A program made the translations under genes and the position numbers. The notes beneath the pieces were generated by a model, which worked only from the letters and a program-made list of their open reading frames with translations, was not told the DNA's origin and did not search any database. From Gemmatimonadota bacterium (GTDB lineage Bacteria; Gemmatimonadota; Gemmatimonadetes; Longimicrobiales; Gaopeijiaceae), in contig JAJEBW010000007.1 in assembly GCA_022822325.1 (NCBI GenBank), positions 1-57,811 of the forward strand: a DNA stretch of 57,811 nucleotides, given 5' to 3'. Shown in pieces: positions 24,660-33,954 of the stretch (position 1 is the first letter of the stretch; each line of letters opens with the position of its first letter).

Positions 24660-26620
24660 CGTCCGCCCATGTTTCTGTACACCACCAGTCCCCCGCCCCT
24701 GCCCCCCGCCACCAGCTCGGGATCGCCATCGCCGTCCAGATCGGTGAAGGCCGGCGCGGTGAAGGTCGGCAAAGGGTGCGGGAAGGGTTCGATCTCGACG
24801 AAGCGCGGCTCCGCGGGCGAACCGTCGTTGCGATAAAGGCGCAGCCCCGACGCCTCCGAGCCCACCGCGAGATCCAGATCGCCGTCGCCGTCCCAGTCCA
24901 GAAGCGCGGGAATGCTCCGCCGTCCCGGATCGATCTCCTGGAAGGTGTCCGAAACCAGCTCGAAGCGGGGCTCTCGCGGCGATCCCTCGTTGCGGTAGAA
25001 GTTCAGCGCGCCCGACGATTCCCCGATCAGGAGATCCAGGTCGCCGTCGCCATCCAGATCGCCCAGCGCCGGGGTGGTGTTGCGGCCCCGCGTCAGGGTC
25101 GCGGCCGCCGAATCGACCAGAGTCCAGACCGGCGCGACGCCGTTGCCGACATCGCCCGCGTCCCGGTCGTTGCGGTAGTAGGCCACGTGGTCGCGCCACT
25201 GCCCCAGAATCATATCGTCGTCGCCATCGCCGTCCAGATCGCCGAAGGCCGGCGCGAGGTGATAGGCGTCGGGAAGCCCCGTCGCCTTGCCGCGCGCCCG
25301 ATAGACCGGTTCCCCTGCCGCGTCTGCGTTCTCGTTCTCGTCAAGACCCATGTTCTCGTACAGATACAGTCCGCCGGTGCGCGTGTCGTCGGTCTCGATC
25401 TTGTTGCTCAGGAGCAGGTCCAGATCGCCATCGCCATCCAGGTCGGTGAAGGCCGGATACGATTCCGCGCCCACATCCACCGTCCCGATCAGCCGCGTGG
25501 CCGCCACTGCAAAGTCGCCGTCCGCACCCTGGATGAACTGGTAGAGGTTCTCGACGCTGGTGCGATTCGGATTGAAGGCGCCGCCGAGGACCCCCATCGT
25601 GAGGTCCATGTCGCCGTCCGCGTCGATGTCGCCCAGCGCGGGCGCGTTGTATCCCGATGTGCCGACCGCATCGCCGACCGGCCAGGGCCTGGGGGTTCCC
25701 CGCAGCACCGGACGCCCGCAGGTACCGGTGTTCTCGATCAGCAGGAGCCCCGGCTCGAAGAAGTCGCCCCAGAAGAGATCGTGGTCGCCGTCCCGGTCGA
25801 AGTCGCCCAGCGCCATCGTGTTCGCCCCGTGCATGCTCCCCTGCATCGCGCCGATGATCTCGATGTCCTCAAAGAAATCGGTGACGTGCCGAAAGCGCGG
25901 CACCCCGTTCGCATCGACGTCCAGCGCTTCGTAGCGGGTAATCGTCCCCGTGAGCCGCCCGATCAGCAGATCCAGCGCGCCGTCGCAATCGATGTCGGCC
26001 GCATTCGGAATGTTCTGCCGGTCCGAGAAAACCGGTTCGCCGGCCACGTCCCAGAGAGTGTCGGCCGCCAGCGCATACGACGCCGGCCCCGCGCCCCCGT
26101 CGTTGCGATAGTACCGGATATGGCTGAAGGGCGATTCGGCCAGGAGATCCAGATCGCCATCGAGATCCACATCGACAAAGCGGAACCACTCGCCCACCGC
26201 CAGCCCCTCGAAGCGGTCGGTCACCCAACGAAAGCGGGGCAGTCCGTTCGCGCCCATCCCTTCGTTGCGAAAGAACATCACCTGATCCGAGACCTCCTGC
26301 AGAAAGAGGTCCGGATCGCCGTCGCCGTCCGCGTCCGCAAGCTGGGGACGGGGCAGGTTGAAGCCACCGAGAAAGGGGTGGGGGAGAGCTTCTCCCATCT
26401 CGTCAAGAACCGTAATCCCATACACAACGCGTTCCCACCCGGCGGCGCCTGCGGGATTCCACACCCCGCCCCCCCGCGCGGCCTCCCCCGACTGCGCCGA
26501 GGCCGCCGTCGCAACCGCCGCAACCAGCCATCCGGCCACCGCCGCCGCGCACGCCGCCCGCCAGGACGATCCCGGCTGCCGCCACGTTCGGCGTCGTCCG
26601 GCGCCGCCCGGGGCCCTCAT
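24656..26620 (-). CDS. Secreted VCBS/FG-GAP repeat protein
   Basis: This is a 654-residue secreted protein. After an Ala-rich signal (ending ASAQ), it has about nine FG-GAP/VCBS blades, each with a calcium-binding DxDGDGDxDL loop (for example DADGDGDPDLFL, DLDGDGDLDLLL, DWDGDGDLDLAV). This predicts a seven-to-eight-bladed integrin-alpha-like propeller on the cell surface or secreted. The ATG overlaps the stop of the upstream propeller gene (ATGA). Confidence 0.9.
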   Translation of the reverse strand: MRAPGGAGRRRTWRQPGSSWRAACAAAVAGWLVAAVATAASAQSGEAARGGGVWNPAGAAGWERVVYGITVLDEMGEALPHPFLGGFNLPRPQLADADGDGDPDLFLQEVSDQVMFFRNEGMGANGLPRFRWVTDRFEGLAVGEWFRFVDVDLDGDLDLLAESPFSHIRYYRNDGGAGPASYALAADTLWDVAGEPVFSDRQNIPNAADIDCDGALDLLIGRLTGTITRYEALDVDANGVPRFRHVTDFFEDIEIIGAMQGSMHGANTMALGDFDRDGDHDLFWGDFFEPGLLLIENTGTCGRPVLRGTPRPWPVGDAVGTSGYNAPALGDIDADGDMDLTMGVLGGAFNPNRTSVENLYQFIQGADGDFAVAATRLIGTVDVGAESYPAFTDLDGDGDLDLLLSNKIETDDTRTGGLYLYENMGLDENENADAAGEPVYRARGKATGLPDAYHLAPAFGDLDGDGDDDMILGQWRDHVAYYRNDRDAGDVGNGVAPVWTLVDSAAATLTRGRNTTPALGDLDGDGDLDLLIGESSGALNFYRNEGSPREPRFELVSDTFQEIDPGRRSIPALLDWDGDGDLDLAVGSEASGLRLYRNDGSPAEPRFVEIEPFPHPLPTFTAPAFTDLDGDGDPELVAGGRGGGLVVYRNMGGR

Positions 26621-27732
26621 TCGCCCGGCCCGATCGAGATTCCCGCGGGATAGGCCCCCACTTCGATCACCTGCACCACACTCAGGTCGCGGGTGTCGAT
26701 CTTCACCACCGTGCCCACCTCGGCGTTGTCGGCCACCGCGCGGCTCGGCGTGTAGGCGCCCTTCTGGTTCCGGTTCGATACGAAGAGCCAGCGACCGTCG
26801 GCGGTGACCGCGCTGCCGTGCGGCTCCACGATTCCCGGCCCCGAGAGGCGGCGCGAGACGGTCCAGCCCGCGGTCTCCACCTCGACGATCTCGTCGTCCT
26901 CCAGCAACCCGAACCAGACCCGCGAGCCATCCGGCGAGAAGACCGGGTGCCAAGGCTGCGCCCCGACCTCCACCTCGGTCACCGGTTCCAGCTCCGGATC
27001 GGTGGCGTCGAATACGAGAAGCCGGCCGGTCAACTGCGCCGTCGCGACCAGTCGGCGGCCATCGGGCGAGAGCGCGAACTGCACGAAGGTGTGGGGCGGA
27101 CCCTGGACGTCGGCCAGCTCGGCCTCGCCATCGGCGCCGTCCACCACCGCGATCCGGTTCTCGACCAGCGAGGCCGCCAGAACGCGCCGCCGTCCGGAAT
27201 CGACGATCAGCGCGTGCGGCCGCGGGAAGAAGACGTCCAACTCCTCCAGCGTCATCTCGCCGCGCACCACCTGCCCGATCCGTTGCGGAGGGTTGACCGC
27301 CATCATCGAGCGCCCCACATAGAGCATCTCCGAGGCCGGATCGACCGCCAGGAGCCCCGGCGTTTCGAAGGGGGCCCGCCCGACCAGCTCCCCCTCGCGG
27401 GTGAAGCGCAGCACATGACCGCCGCCGATCAGCGAGACATACCAGTGACTGCCATCGGGATCCACGGCGGTGTGGTGAGGGCGGGAGTTCGCGTCGAATC
27501 CGAGCGCCGTCATGTCGATCGTGCGCACCACCTCGCCCGATTCCGCGTCGACGATCGAGACGCTCGCCGAGGCCTGGTTCGCGACGTAGACGCGCTCGCC
27601 GCCCGACGATTGCGCCAGGATGGCGGCCGGGAAGAGGAGCAGGACCAGCGTTAGCGCAGGCGCGGCCGTGGCCATTGCGCACCGCACCGCGCGTCCGGAC
27701 AGCCGCGACCGCCGCGACGCCCTCCTCCCCAT
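26617..27732 (-). CDS. YncE-like beta-propeller protein
   Basis: This is a 371-residue secreted protein built of YVTN/NHL-like strands (VYVANQASASVSIVDAESGEVV..., FSPDGSRVWFGLLEDDEIVEVE; the motif is YVANQ...SIVD and SPDGxRVW). The signal peptide ends AAILAQ. I chose ATG 27732, which has GGGGGAG six bases upstream; an ATG at 27771 is also possible. The gene is part of a run of three propeller-protein genes. The function is unknown, and proteins of this type often bind ligands in the envelope. Confidence 0.85.
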   Translation of the reverse strand: MGRRASRRSRLSGRAVRCAMATAAPALTLVLLLFPAAILAQSSGGERVYVANQASASVSIVDAESGEVVRTIDMTALGFDANSRPHHTAVDPDGSHWYVSLIGGGHVLRFTREGELVGRAPFETPGLLAVDPASEMLYVGRSMMAVNPPQRIGQVVRGEMTLEELDVFFPRPHALIVDSGRRRVLAASLVENRIAVVDGADGEAELADVQGPPHTFVQFALSPDGRRLVATAQLTGRLLVFDATDPELEPVTEVEVGAQPWHPVFSPDGSRVWFGLLEDDEIVEVETAGWTVSRRLSGPGIVEPHGSAVTADGRWLFVSNRNQKGAYTPSRAVADNAEVGTVVKIDTRDLSVVQVIEVGAYPAGISIGPGE

Positions 27733-27834
27733 CGCTTCTCCCCCTGTCCACGCCGTGTGGAGTTCGTCCATCGCTTCGTCGTCTCCTCTCCCTGTCGGCG
27801 GATGCCGTCTGTTCCCATCTGGCGCTGTCGCGCG

Positions 27835-30204
27835 TCAGGAGACCGGCGTGCGGTCCCGCTTCCGGATCAGGAACAACCCCTGCGACCCCGAAGTCACCAA
27901 TATGATTCCCGACTCGAAGAAGGGGTAGTTGCTCCACGAACCATCCATTGCGGCGAAGTCCTCGCCGGGCACGGTGTCGAAGAAGGCCACCTCTTGCGGC
28001 TCCTGAATGTCGGAGATGTCGAAGATCCGCAGCCCGCTGTTATAGTTGGACTGGTACATCAGGTTGCCCCGGATGTAGAGGTTGTGATCGCTGGACGCGT
28101 TGTCGGCGAAGTGTTCCTTCAGCAACTGGGGATCGTCCAGATCCTGGACATCCCAGATCAGGGTGCGCGTGCGCTCGGCCATCCCCTGCACCTCGTCCAG
28201 CTCGTCGTTCATGTAGAAGTAGGCGTGGTCCTCGGTGAGCCAACCCTGGTGCGCGTAGGCATGGTTCGGGTACTCGCCCCGTCCGAGCACCACCGGGTTC
28301 TCCTTGTCCGTCACGTCGGCGATGCTCAATGCGTCTTCATTCGAACCCAGGCATATCTCGCGACCGGTGTGCTCGGTGTCCGGTCCGTTGTAGATCACGC
28401 ACTGCGCGTCGTGCGAATAGCCGGTGCCGCTGCGGCCGGTGCCCGTGTGCGAGAAGCAACCCGCGAAGGTCGGGTTGAGCGGATCGTTGATGTCGATCAT
28501 GTGGAGTCCGCCGCCGCAGGTGTCGCCGCCGCCGCTGGCCCCGACCGCGTAGGCAAAGCCGGTCTCCTCGTTGATGACGACGTTGTGAACGCTGCTGACG
28601 CGGTCGTAGTGGGCGTCCACCTCGAAGGCGAGGAGCTCGCCCGAAAAGTCGCGCAGGCGGGTCAGATCGAAGACCTGCATGCCGTGTCCCGGCGCGCCGT
28701 CCGCTACGATGAAGACGTGGTTGCCGAAGACCTTCATGTCGCGCCAGATGCTCCCCGGCACCGCCTCGGTCTTGGGCAGATTGCCGACCACGACCGGATT
28801 GACTGGGTCCGTCACATCAACGAAGGAGGTGCCGTCCATGCGGCCGACGATCGCGTAGTCGCGGTTGGACTCGGGATCGGTCCAGCCCCAGACGTCGTTG
28901 ACGCGCACGCCGCGGGCGCCGCCCAGATCCTCCACCGGAATGAAGGAGACCAGATCGGCCCCGTTGCACCCGAAGACGGCGGCTTCGCCCCCGGTGCAGG
29001 ACAACTCTTCGCCCATGACCGCCTCGTAGCCCTCGACCTCGACGAAGAGCGGATCCGACGCGGTCCACTCATCGCCGTCGCGCTCGAAGATGATCGCCTT
29101 CCCCAGACCGTAGTCGGCGCGGGGCATTCCCGAGACCAGCACGCCGTCGCCGGACGCGAGAATCGTTCCGACCTGATCGCCCGAAGCGACGTCCGGGGCG
29201 CTGATTCGCCGAACCGAGCCCCATCCGGACGCGCCGTCCGACGCGAATTCGTAGATCGCCCCGCGGCGACCGTCCAGGCCCGGCGCGGCCACCCAGAGCG
29301 TTTCGCCTGCCGCCGCCACGGTGGACCCGAAGCCATCGCCGCCCCCGCCGTCGAAGGCCATCAGACGGCCGGATTCGCGCCACTCGCCGTCCTCGCGCTC
29401 GAAGGAAACCAGGCTGCCGGAGGCGTCCCCCGCGCCGATCAGGATGCGGTCGGGGAGAATTGCCGCCGATCCGCCGAAGTAGGCGCCCTCGCCGTCGTCG
29501 ATCGCGAGTTCTCCGGTTTGCGACCAGCCGTCGGCGCCGCGCTCGAAGACGTAGGCCACGCCCGCCTCCGAGTTCGCGAAGGGTGCGCCCACCACCAGCG
29601 TCCCTCCGGAAATCGCCATCGCCGCCCCGAAAGCGGATTCCGGATCGTCGCCGGGACTTCCGAGGAAGGCCTCCTGGGTCCAGGCGCCGTCTTCTCCGCC
29701 GAAGACCAGAACGCCGCTGCCACCCTCCATTGACGCGGCCCCGATGGCGGCCTGGTTTCCGTCCATCGCCACGCTGACCCCGAGAATCATCCCCGCAGGC
29801 AGATCCGTCGGCGCAATTCGGCCATCATGGCGCCACCCCGAAGCGTCCCGCACATAGGAATGAACTCCGGACTCCTCAAGCGCCCGCTGGTTCAGCGCGG
29901 TCACGAGGAGACGGCCATCGGCAAAGGCCATTGCGGCGCCGAATCCGCCGCCTTCGAATCCCTCCGGCTTGGGCAGAGCGCCGGTCTCGACCCAACCGTC
30001 GCCTCCCCGGGTATAGATGCGCACGACCCCGCTGCCATCGTCGCCGCCCCGGTCCGCGATCAGGATCTCCTCGCCCGCAACCACCGCGCCGGTGGCGAAT
30101 CCCTGCCCATTCAGCGCCGCGAATCCCCCGGGCGCCATCGTCGCCGCCAGCGCCGCAAGCACCTGCAACGCGCCCAGCCGCACACCATCCGTCGTCCTGC
30201 TCAT
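27835..30204 (-). CDS. FG-GAP / LVIVD 'choice-of-anchor B' protein
   Basis: This is a 789-residue secreted protein with two propeller regions. Residues ~35-380 carry FG-GAP-type repeats (GFGAAMAFADGRLLV, AFGAAMAISGGTLVVGAPFA; core motif FGAAMA). Residues ~400-780 carry LVIVD-type blades (TSFVDVTDPVNPVVVGNLP, LHMIDINDPLNPTFAG, LRIFDISDIQEPQEV) of the choice-of-anchor B family. Several cysteines (CTGGEAAVFGC, GDTCGGG, ICLG) may form disulfides. It is the first gene of the propeller run. Its upstream region is shared with the divergent racemase gene. Confidence 0.9.
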   Translation of the reverse strand: MSRTTDGVRLGALQVLAALAATMAPGGFAALNGQGFATGAVVAGEEILIADRGGDDGSGVVRIYTRGGDGWVETGALPKPEGFEGGGFGAAMAFADGRLLVTALNQRALEESGVHSYVRDASGWRHDGRIAPTDLPAGMILGVSVAMDGNQAAIGAASMEGGSGVLVFGGEDGAWTQEAFLGSPGDDPESAFGAAMAISGGTLVVGAPFANSEAGVAYVFERGADGWSQTGELAIDDGEGAYFGGSAAILPDRILIGAGDASGSLVSFEREDGEWRESGRLMAFDGGGGDGFGSTVAAAGETLWVAAPGLDGRRGAIYEFASDGASGWGSVRRISAPDVASGDQVGTILASGDGVLVSGMPRADYGLGKAIIFERDGDEWTASDPLFVEVEGYEAVMGEELSCTGGEAAVFGCNGADLVSFIPVEDLGGARGVRVNDVWGWTDPESNRDYAIVGRMDGTSFVDVTDPVNPVVVGNLPKTEAVPGSIWRDMKVFGNHVFIVADGAPGHGMQVFDLTRLRDFSGELLAFEVDAHYDRVSSVHNVVINEETGFAYAVGASGGGDTCGGGLHMIDINDPLNPTFAGCFSHTGTGRSGTGYSHDAQCVIYNGPDTEHTGREICLGSNEDALSIADVTDKENPVVLGRGEYPNHAYAHQGWLTEDHAYFYMNDELDEVQGMAERTRTLIWDVQDLDDPQLLKEHFADNASSDHNLYIRGNLMYQSNYNSGLRIFDISDIQEPQEVAFFDTVPGEDFAAMDGSWSNYPFFESGIILVTSGSQGLFLIRKRDRTPVS

Positions 30205-30345
30205 TGTCCCTGTCCTCCGAAGTGGGTTTGATTGATTCATAGTCGGTCCACCGCCGCATCCGCACTTGCCGGGGATGGCGGCAACAAAGAAGGCTGACAT
30301 GATTCCCGCCACCGGACAAGGCCGCGCCCGCAGAGGAGCCGCATC

Positions 30346-31080
30346 ATGCATCTGACCTATTTCATTCCGGGACCGCTTTCGCGCGGACCGCTGGGCCGCC
30401 ACGAGCTCGACCGCCGCCGCCGCTGCCTCGAACGCCATGCCGCGCCCGGAACCGCCGTCGCGGTGCGCGATTGGCACGCCGGACCCGACTCGATCGAGTC
30501 TTCCGCCGAGGAATGCCTGGCGATCCCGGGGCTGCTGGAGGCCGCGCCCCAGCTCGAAGCCGGAGGAACGAACGCGATCATCGTGGGGTGCTTCGGCGAT
30601 CCGGGTCTGAGCGGGGCCCGGGAGGTCGCGACGGTCCCCGTGATCGGGCCCGGACAGGCGAGTGGCCACCTGGCCGCGCAGCTCGGGTTGCGCTTCGGAG
30701 TGTTGACCGTTGTGGAAGAGGTCGTTCCGGCCATTCGCCGTCAGATGCGCGGACATGGGCTGGACGCCTTTCTGGCCGGTGTGCGGGCGGTGGAGGTGCC
30801 GGTGCTGGAGCTGCGCCAGCGACGCGACGAGGTGATGGGCGCTCTGGAGGAAGCCGGGCGGGCGCTGGTCGCGGGCGGCGCCGACGCTCTGGTGCTTGGG
30901 TGCATGACCATGGGTTTCCTCGATGTCGCGCGCGATCTCCAGCGGGAGCTCGGCGTTCCGGTCGTCAATCCGGTGGTGGCTGCCCTGAAAACCGCGGAGG
31001 CAATGGTGGTCTCCGGCGTCGCGCCCTCCCGAACCGCCTACCCCGTTCCGCGAAAGCCGGTCGAGGCCGCCACGGGCTAG
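30346..31080 (+). CDS. Asp/Glu/hydantoin racemase family protein
   Basis: This is a 244-residue cofactor-independent racemase of the Asp/Glu/hydantoin type. The two catalytic cysteines sit in VGCFGDPG and LGCMTMGF, each after a hydrophobic strand as the family requires. The exact substrate cannot be assigned. An AGAGGAG site lies 8 bases before the ATG. It is convergent with the M28 peptidase gene, and their ends overlap by four bases. Confidence 0.88.
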   Translation: MHLTYFIPGPLSRGPLGRHELDRRRRCLERHAAPGTAVAVRDWHAGPDSIESSAEECLAIPGLLEAAPQLEAGGTNAIIVGCFGDPGLSGAREVATVPVIGPGQASGHLAAQLGLRFGVLTVVEEVVPAIRRQMRGHGLDAFLAGVRAVEVPVLELRQRRDEVMGALEEAGRALVAGGADALVLGCMTMGFLDVARDLQRELGVPVVNPVVAALKTAEAMVVSGVAPSRTAYPVPRKPVEAATG

Positions 31081-32819
31081 CCTTTCCGGTTCGGAGCCGC
31101 CAGAACGTCGATCAGCCAGGAAGCCTCCAGGAGCTTCTGGGCGACCTCGTTCGCATTGCGGCGGAGTTCGGTGAGAACGAAGGGAAGCCGCTCCGACTCG
31201 TTCTCCATCAGCGCCTCGATTTCGTGCAGTTTGGCCAGGCGGGGGATCGGAAGGCGGGGGGTGGCGGGATCGTGCTCGAAGCGCGGCCGTTCGGAGTAGT
31301 TGAGCGGGACCAGGAGACGCCCAAGCCGGACCAGGAGATCGTTGGCGATCCCGGTTTCGATCTCCTCCGACTCGATCCGGGTATAGAGGTCGTCCAGGCG
31401 CTTGACCAGCGCATTGAGGGCCTTGCGAATCGCGGTGATGTCGAAGCGCCGGGCGGCCATGGCCTCATACTCGGTGAGCGCTTCCTCGATCTCCTTCAAT
31501 GTGCGACGGTAGTCCAGGGGAAGGACTTCGGCCATGACGAACTCGCCGATCGCCGCGAGATACACCTGAAGATCGCGCTCCAGATTCTCCCGGTCGGCGA
31601 TGTCGAGCCGGTCGCTCTCGGTATGCCACGCGATGTTCCCGCCGCAACCTCCCACCGGATAGAATCCGAGGCGCGCGCGTTCCTCGGCCGGAATGTTGGA
31701 GAGAAGCATGAAGAAGGAGCTGATTCCAAGCTGATTGAAGGAATAGTCCCCCGCCCGCAAAGGCCGCTGGCGACCGGGCTCCATCCCCGTGACGCCGCGA
31801 ATCGCCTTCCGGCAGACCGTTTCCGTTTCGGCCATCCAGGGCACCTCGTCGTAGCGGGTGGCTCCCCAGCAACCCGGCGAATCGATGTTGACCGCCGCCA
31901 CGCAGTTGCGGTGCAGATCGAGTCCGCAATGATCGGCGTACCAGGTCGAGCCGCCATACCTGCCCGTCGAGTGGGCCGGCCACCAGGCAATGCGCACCGA
32001 GCGGCGAAGATCGTCGCTGTGCCGGTGGAAGATGCGCGCCAGCTCGAGAAGGGTGGCATCGCCCACGGCGTTGTCTCCGATCCCGATGTCCCACGAATCA
32101 TAGTGCCCATGAACGAGCACGAAGTCCTCCTCTTCCCCATCGATGTAGGCCACCGGAAGCGAGCAGGTGGACCAGCCTTCCTCCAACTCCGTGTGCATCG
32201 TAACCTGGCCGGTCCCGTTTTCCATCGCCTGCAGCAGGTGATCGCCGCCGGGCCGGTTGATTGCCAGGATGGGCGTAGAGGGCTTGAAACGCAGTTGCGA
32301 CTCGTCGGGCGCCCCCCAGATCGGCGTGCAGATCCCCCAGTGGACGCGGACGCCGGGGTTGATGTACACCTGTCCGGCCGCGCCCGCAGCCTCGAAACGC
32401 TTGACCGGGACCGGCATGGGATAGCCCTCGGTGATCACGATCTTGCCGCGACAATCGGGAAGATCGCCCTCGACCGTTGACCTGAAGAGGTCGGCGGCTC
32501 CCCGAATCGGTTCGGCCGGAATGTGCACCGGCGGCGCCGCCAGTCCTTCCTTTCCCGTCGTCGCCGCGAAGGACGGCGGCTTCCCCGCGATCTCGACCCC
32601 GTCCACCTCAACCGCTCCGCCCTTTGGAACGGACAGGAACAGCTTCGGCTCGAAGGTTTCATGAGGGATGCCCAGCGCCTGCAACCGGGTCGCAATGAAG
32701 TGGGCGGCTGCGCGTTCATGCGGCGACCCGGATTCCCGCACCAGCACGGAGTACCGCTGAATCAGACTCCAGCCCAGATCGAAGGACGCGGCGGCTCGCA
32801 GCTTTTCGACGAGACTCAT
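31077..32819 (-). CDS. M28-family metallopeptidase
   Basis: This is a 580-residue M28 (aminopeptidase Y-like) zinc peptidase with an inserted PA domain. Metal-site motifs are VHGHYDSWDIGIGDNAVGDA (His and bridging Asp) and a late HTESDRLD. A C-terminal helical extension (YRRTLKEIEEALTEYE...) follows. No signal peptide is seen, so it is probably cytoplasmic. The ATG has GAGAGGA 7 bases upstream. Just upstream of that is a 10-bp perfect inverted repeat (32834-32888) around an AT-rich segment. Confidence 0.9.
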   Translation of the reverse strand: MSLVEKLRAAASFDLGWSLIQRYSVLVRESGSPHERAAAHFIATRLQALGIPHETFEPKLFLSVPKGGAVEVDGVEIAGKPPSFAATTGKEGLAAPPVHIPAEPIRGAADLFRSTVEGDLPDCRGKIVITEGYPMPVPVKRFEAAGAAGQVYINPGVRVHWGICTPIWGAPDESQLRFKPSTPILAINRPGGDHLLQAMENGTGQVTMHTELEEGWSTCSLPVAYIDGEEEDFVLVHGHYDSWDIGIGDNAVGDATLLELARIFHRHSDDLRRSVRIAWWPAHSTGRYGGSTWYADHCGLDLHRNCVAAVNIDSPGCWGATRYDEVPWMAETETVCRKAIRGVTGMEPGRQRPLRAGDYSFNQLGISSFFMLLSNIPAEERARLGFYPVGGCGGNIAWHTESDRLDIADRENLERDLQVYLAAIGEFVMAEVLPLDYRRTLKEIEEALTEYEAMAARRFDITAIRKALNALVKRLDDLYTRIESEEIETGIANDLLVRLGRLLVPLNYSERPRFEHDPATPRLPIPRLAKLHEIEALMENESERLPFVLTELRRNANEVAQKLLEASWLIDVLAAPNRKG

Positions 32820-32833
32820 GGTCCGTCCTCTCG

Positions 32834-32888
32834 TTGTGTCGACAGATCGGAATACAACGCCAAATCTTGAATATAACCGTCGACACAA
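32834..32888 (-). promoter_or_regulatory. 10-bp inverted repeat before M28 gene
   Basis: TTGTGTCGAC (32834-32843) and GTCGACACAA (32879-32888) are perfect inverted copies 35 bases apart. They flank an unusually AT-rich segment 15-70 bases upstream of the peptidase ATG. This could be a pair of operator half-sites around the promoter, or a leader hairpin. The regulator is unknown. Confidence 0.5.
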
Positions 32889-33234
32889 GACCTTCCCGCG
32901 ATTGGGCGCAATGCGCGCTCGCTCCCGGCACTGGTCATCGGTGATGAAGCCGCGCTTGCGGTGCCTTCATCGTGCATTCCGCCACAGTCGGACACGCGCC
33001 CCCCGCGGCGACGGAACGGCGTAGTCCGGAGGGGCCACAAGTCCACAGGTGAAGGCGGGCGCAATCCCCAGGGCGGGAGATGGCATCTGGGGATTTCGGG
33101 ATCCGCGAACCAGGCGGCCCGCCACGTCTCCAGGGCATCGCCATTGAAAACGAACGGCGCGTTCGGGCGCGCGTCCGGTCGGTTTTGCGACGTTGGCGCG
33201 GTGCCACGGATGCGCACGCCGTCGGCGTGGGGCG
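32889..33234. other. Intergenic, no gene seen
   Basis: This lies between the end of the peptide/ABC operon (33235) and the M28 promoter region. I see no gene and no clear intrinsic terminator with a T tract. Confidence 0.4.
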
Positions 33235-33954
33235 CTAACGCTCCATTGATGCGGGGTCGGGGCGGAATCGCCGGTACCCGTCGCGGGCCAGGAACCAGGA
33301 CCCAACCACCGTGACAGCGCACACCACAACATAGCCGATGCTCGCAAGCCACGGCGCGCGAGGGTCGGCAAGGATCCCCTGAAGCACATCGAGCGGATCG
33401 CCGAAGATGCGATCAAGCGCCGAAAGCAGGGCCCACCCCACGATCATGCCAATGACAAGAACGCGGCCCATCAGATCGCTGGCCCTGAAGCGCAGCGCAA
33501 CTGCGATCAATGCCGAGCCCAGAGCCGTCGCCCCAATCCACACCGACGCAAAGGCGGCCACCGCCACCCAGTGGGCGGAGATCGCAACCTGTTCCGGGAG
33601 GGAGATGGCGGCGGCGATTGCGCTCAACGCGGCCGTCACAACTGCCAGGGTGGCCATCGGAATCAGGCGTCCGGCAACAAGTGTGGAATCGGGTATGGGG
33701 AGGCTGGTCAGCAACTCCATGGTGCCCTCCACCTTGTCAAGAAAAATGCCCATGGGAACCGAGAGCACTGCGGCGAAACCCACAGCCAGCAGAGCGAATG
33801 CCGCAAACCCGGTGCCGAGCAGGCCCAGCAGCAAGCCACCGCCCACCACGACGGCCACGGACAGGAGCTGGATTGCCAGCGACTTGCGATGTTTGAGCAG
33901 CTCGACGGCGATCAGGGCCTTCAACGCCCGTTCCGTGGGGTGCTGGGTGTTCAT
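33235..33954 (-). CDS. ABC transporter permease of peptide operon
   Basis: This is a 239-residue integral membrane protein with six predicted transmembrane segments, in the style of ABC-2 permeases. The N-terminal cytoplasmic stretch (RALKALIAVELLKHRKSLA) is a typical coupling helix. Its ATG overlaps the stop of the ATPase gene (ATGA), so the two should form one exporter. It is the last gene of the ten-gene minus-strand unit. It may export or give immunity to the mature peptides; this role is inferred from position. Confidence 0.8.
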   Translation of the reverse strand: MNTQHPTERALKALIAVELLKHRKSLAIQLLSVAVVVGGGLLLGLLGTGFAAFALLAVGFAAVLSVPMGIFLDKVEGTMELLTSLPIPDSTLVAGRLIPMATLAVVTAALSAIAAAISLPEQVAISAHWVAVAAFASVWIGATALGSALIAVALRFRASDLMGRVLVIGMIVGWALLSALDRIFGDPLDVLQGILADPRAPWLASIGYVVVCAVTVVGSWFLARDGYRRFRPDPASMER

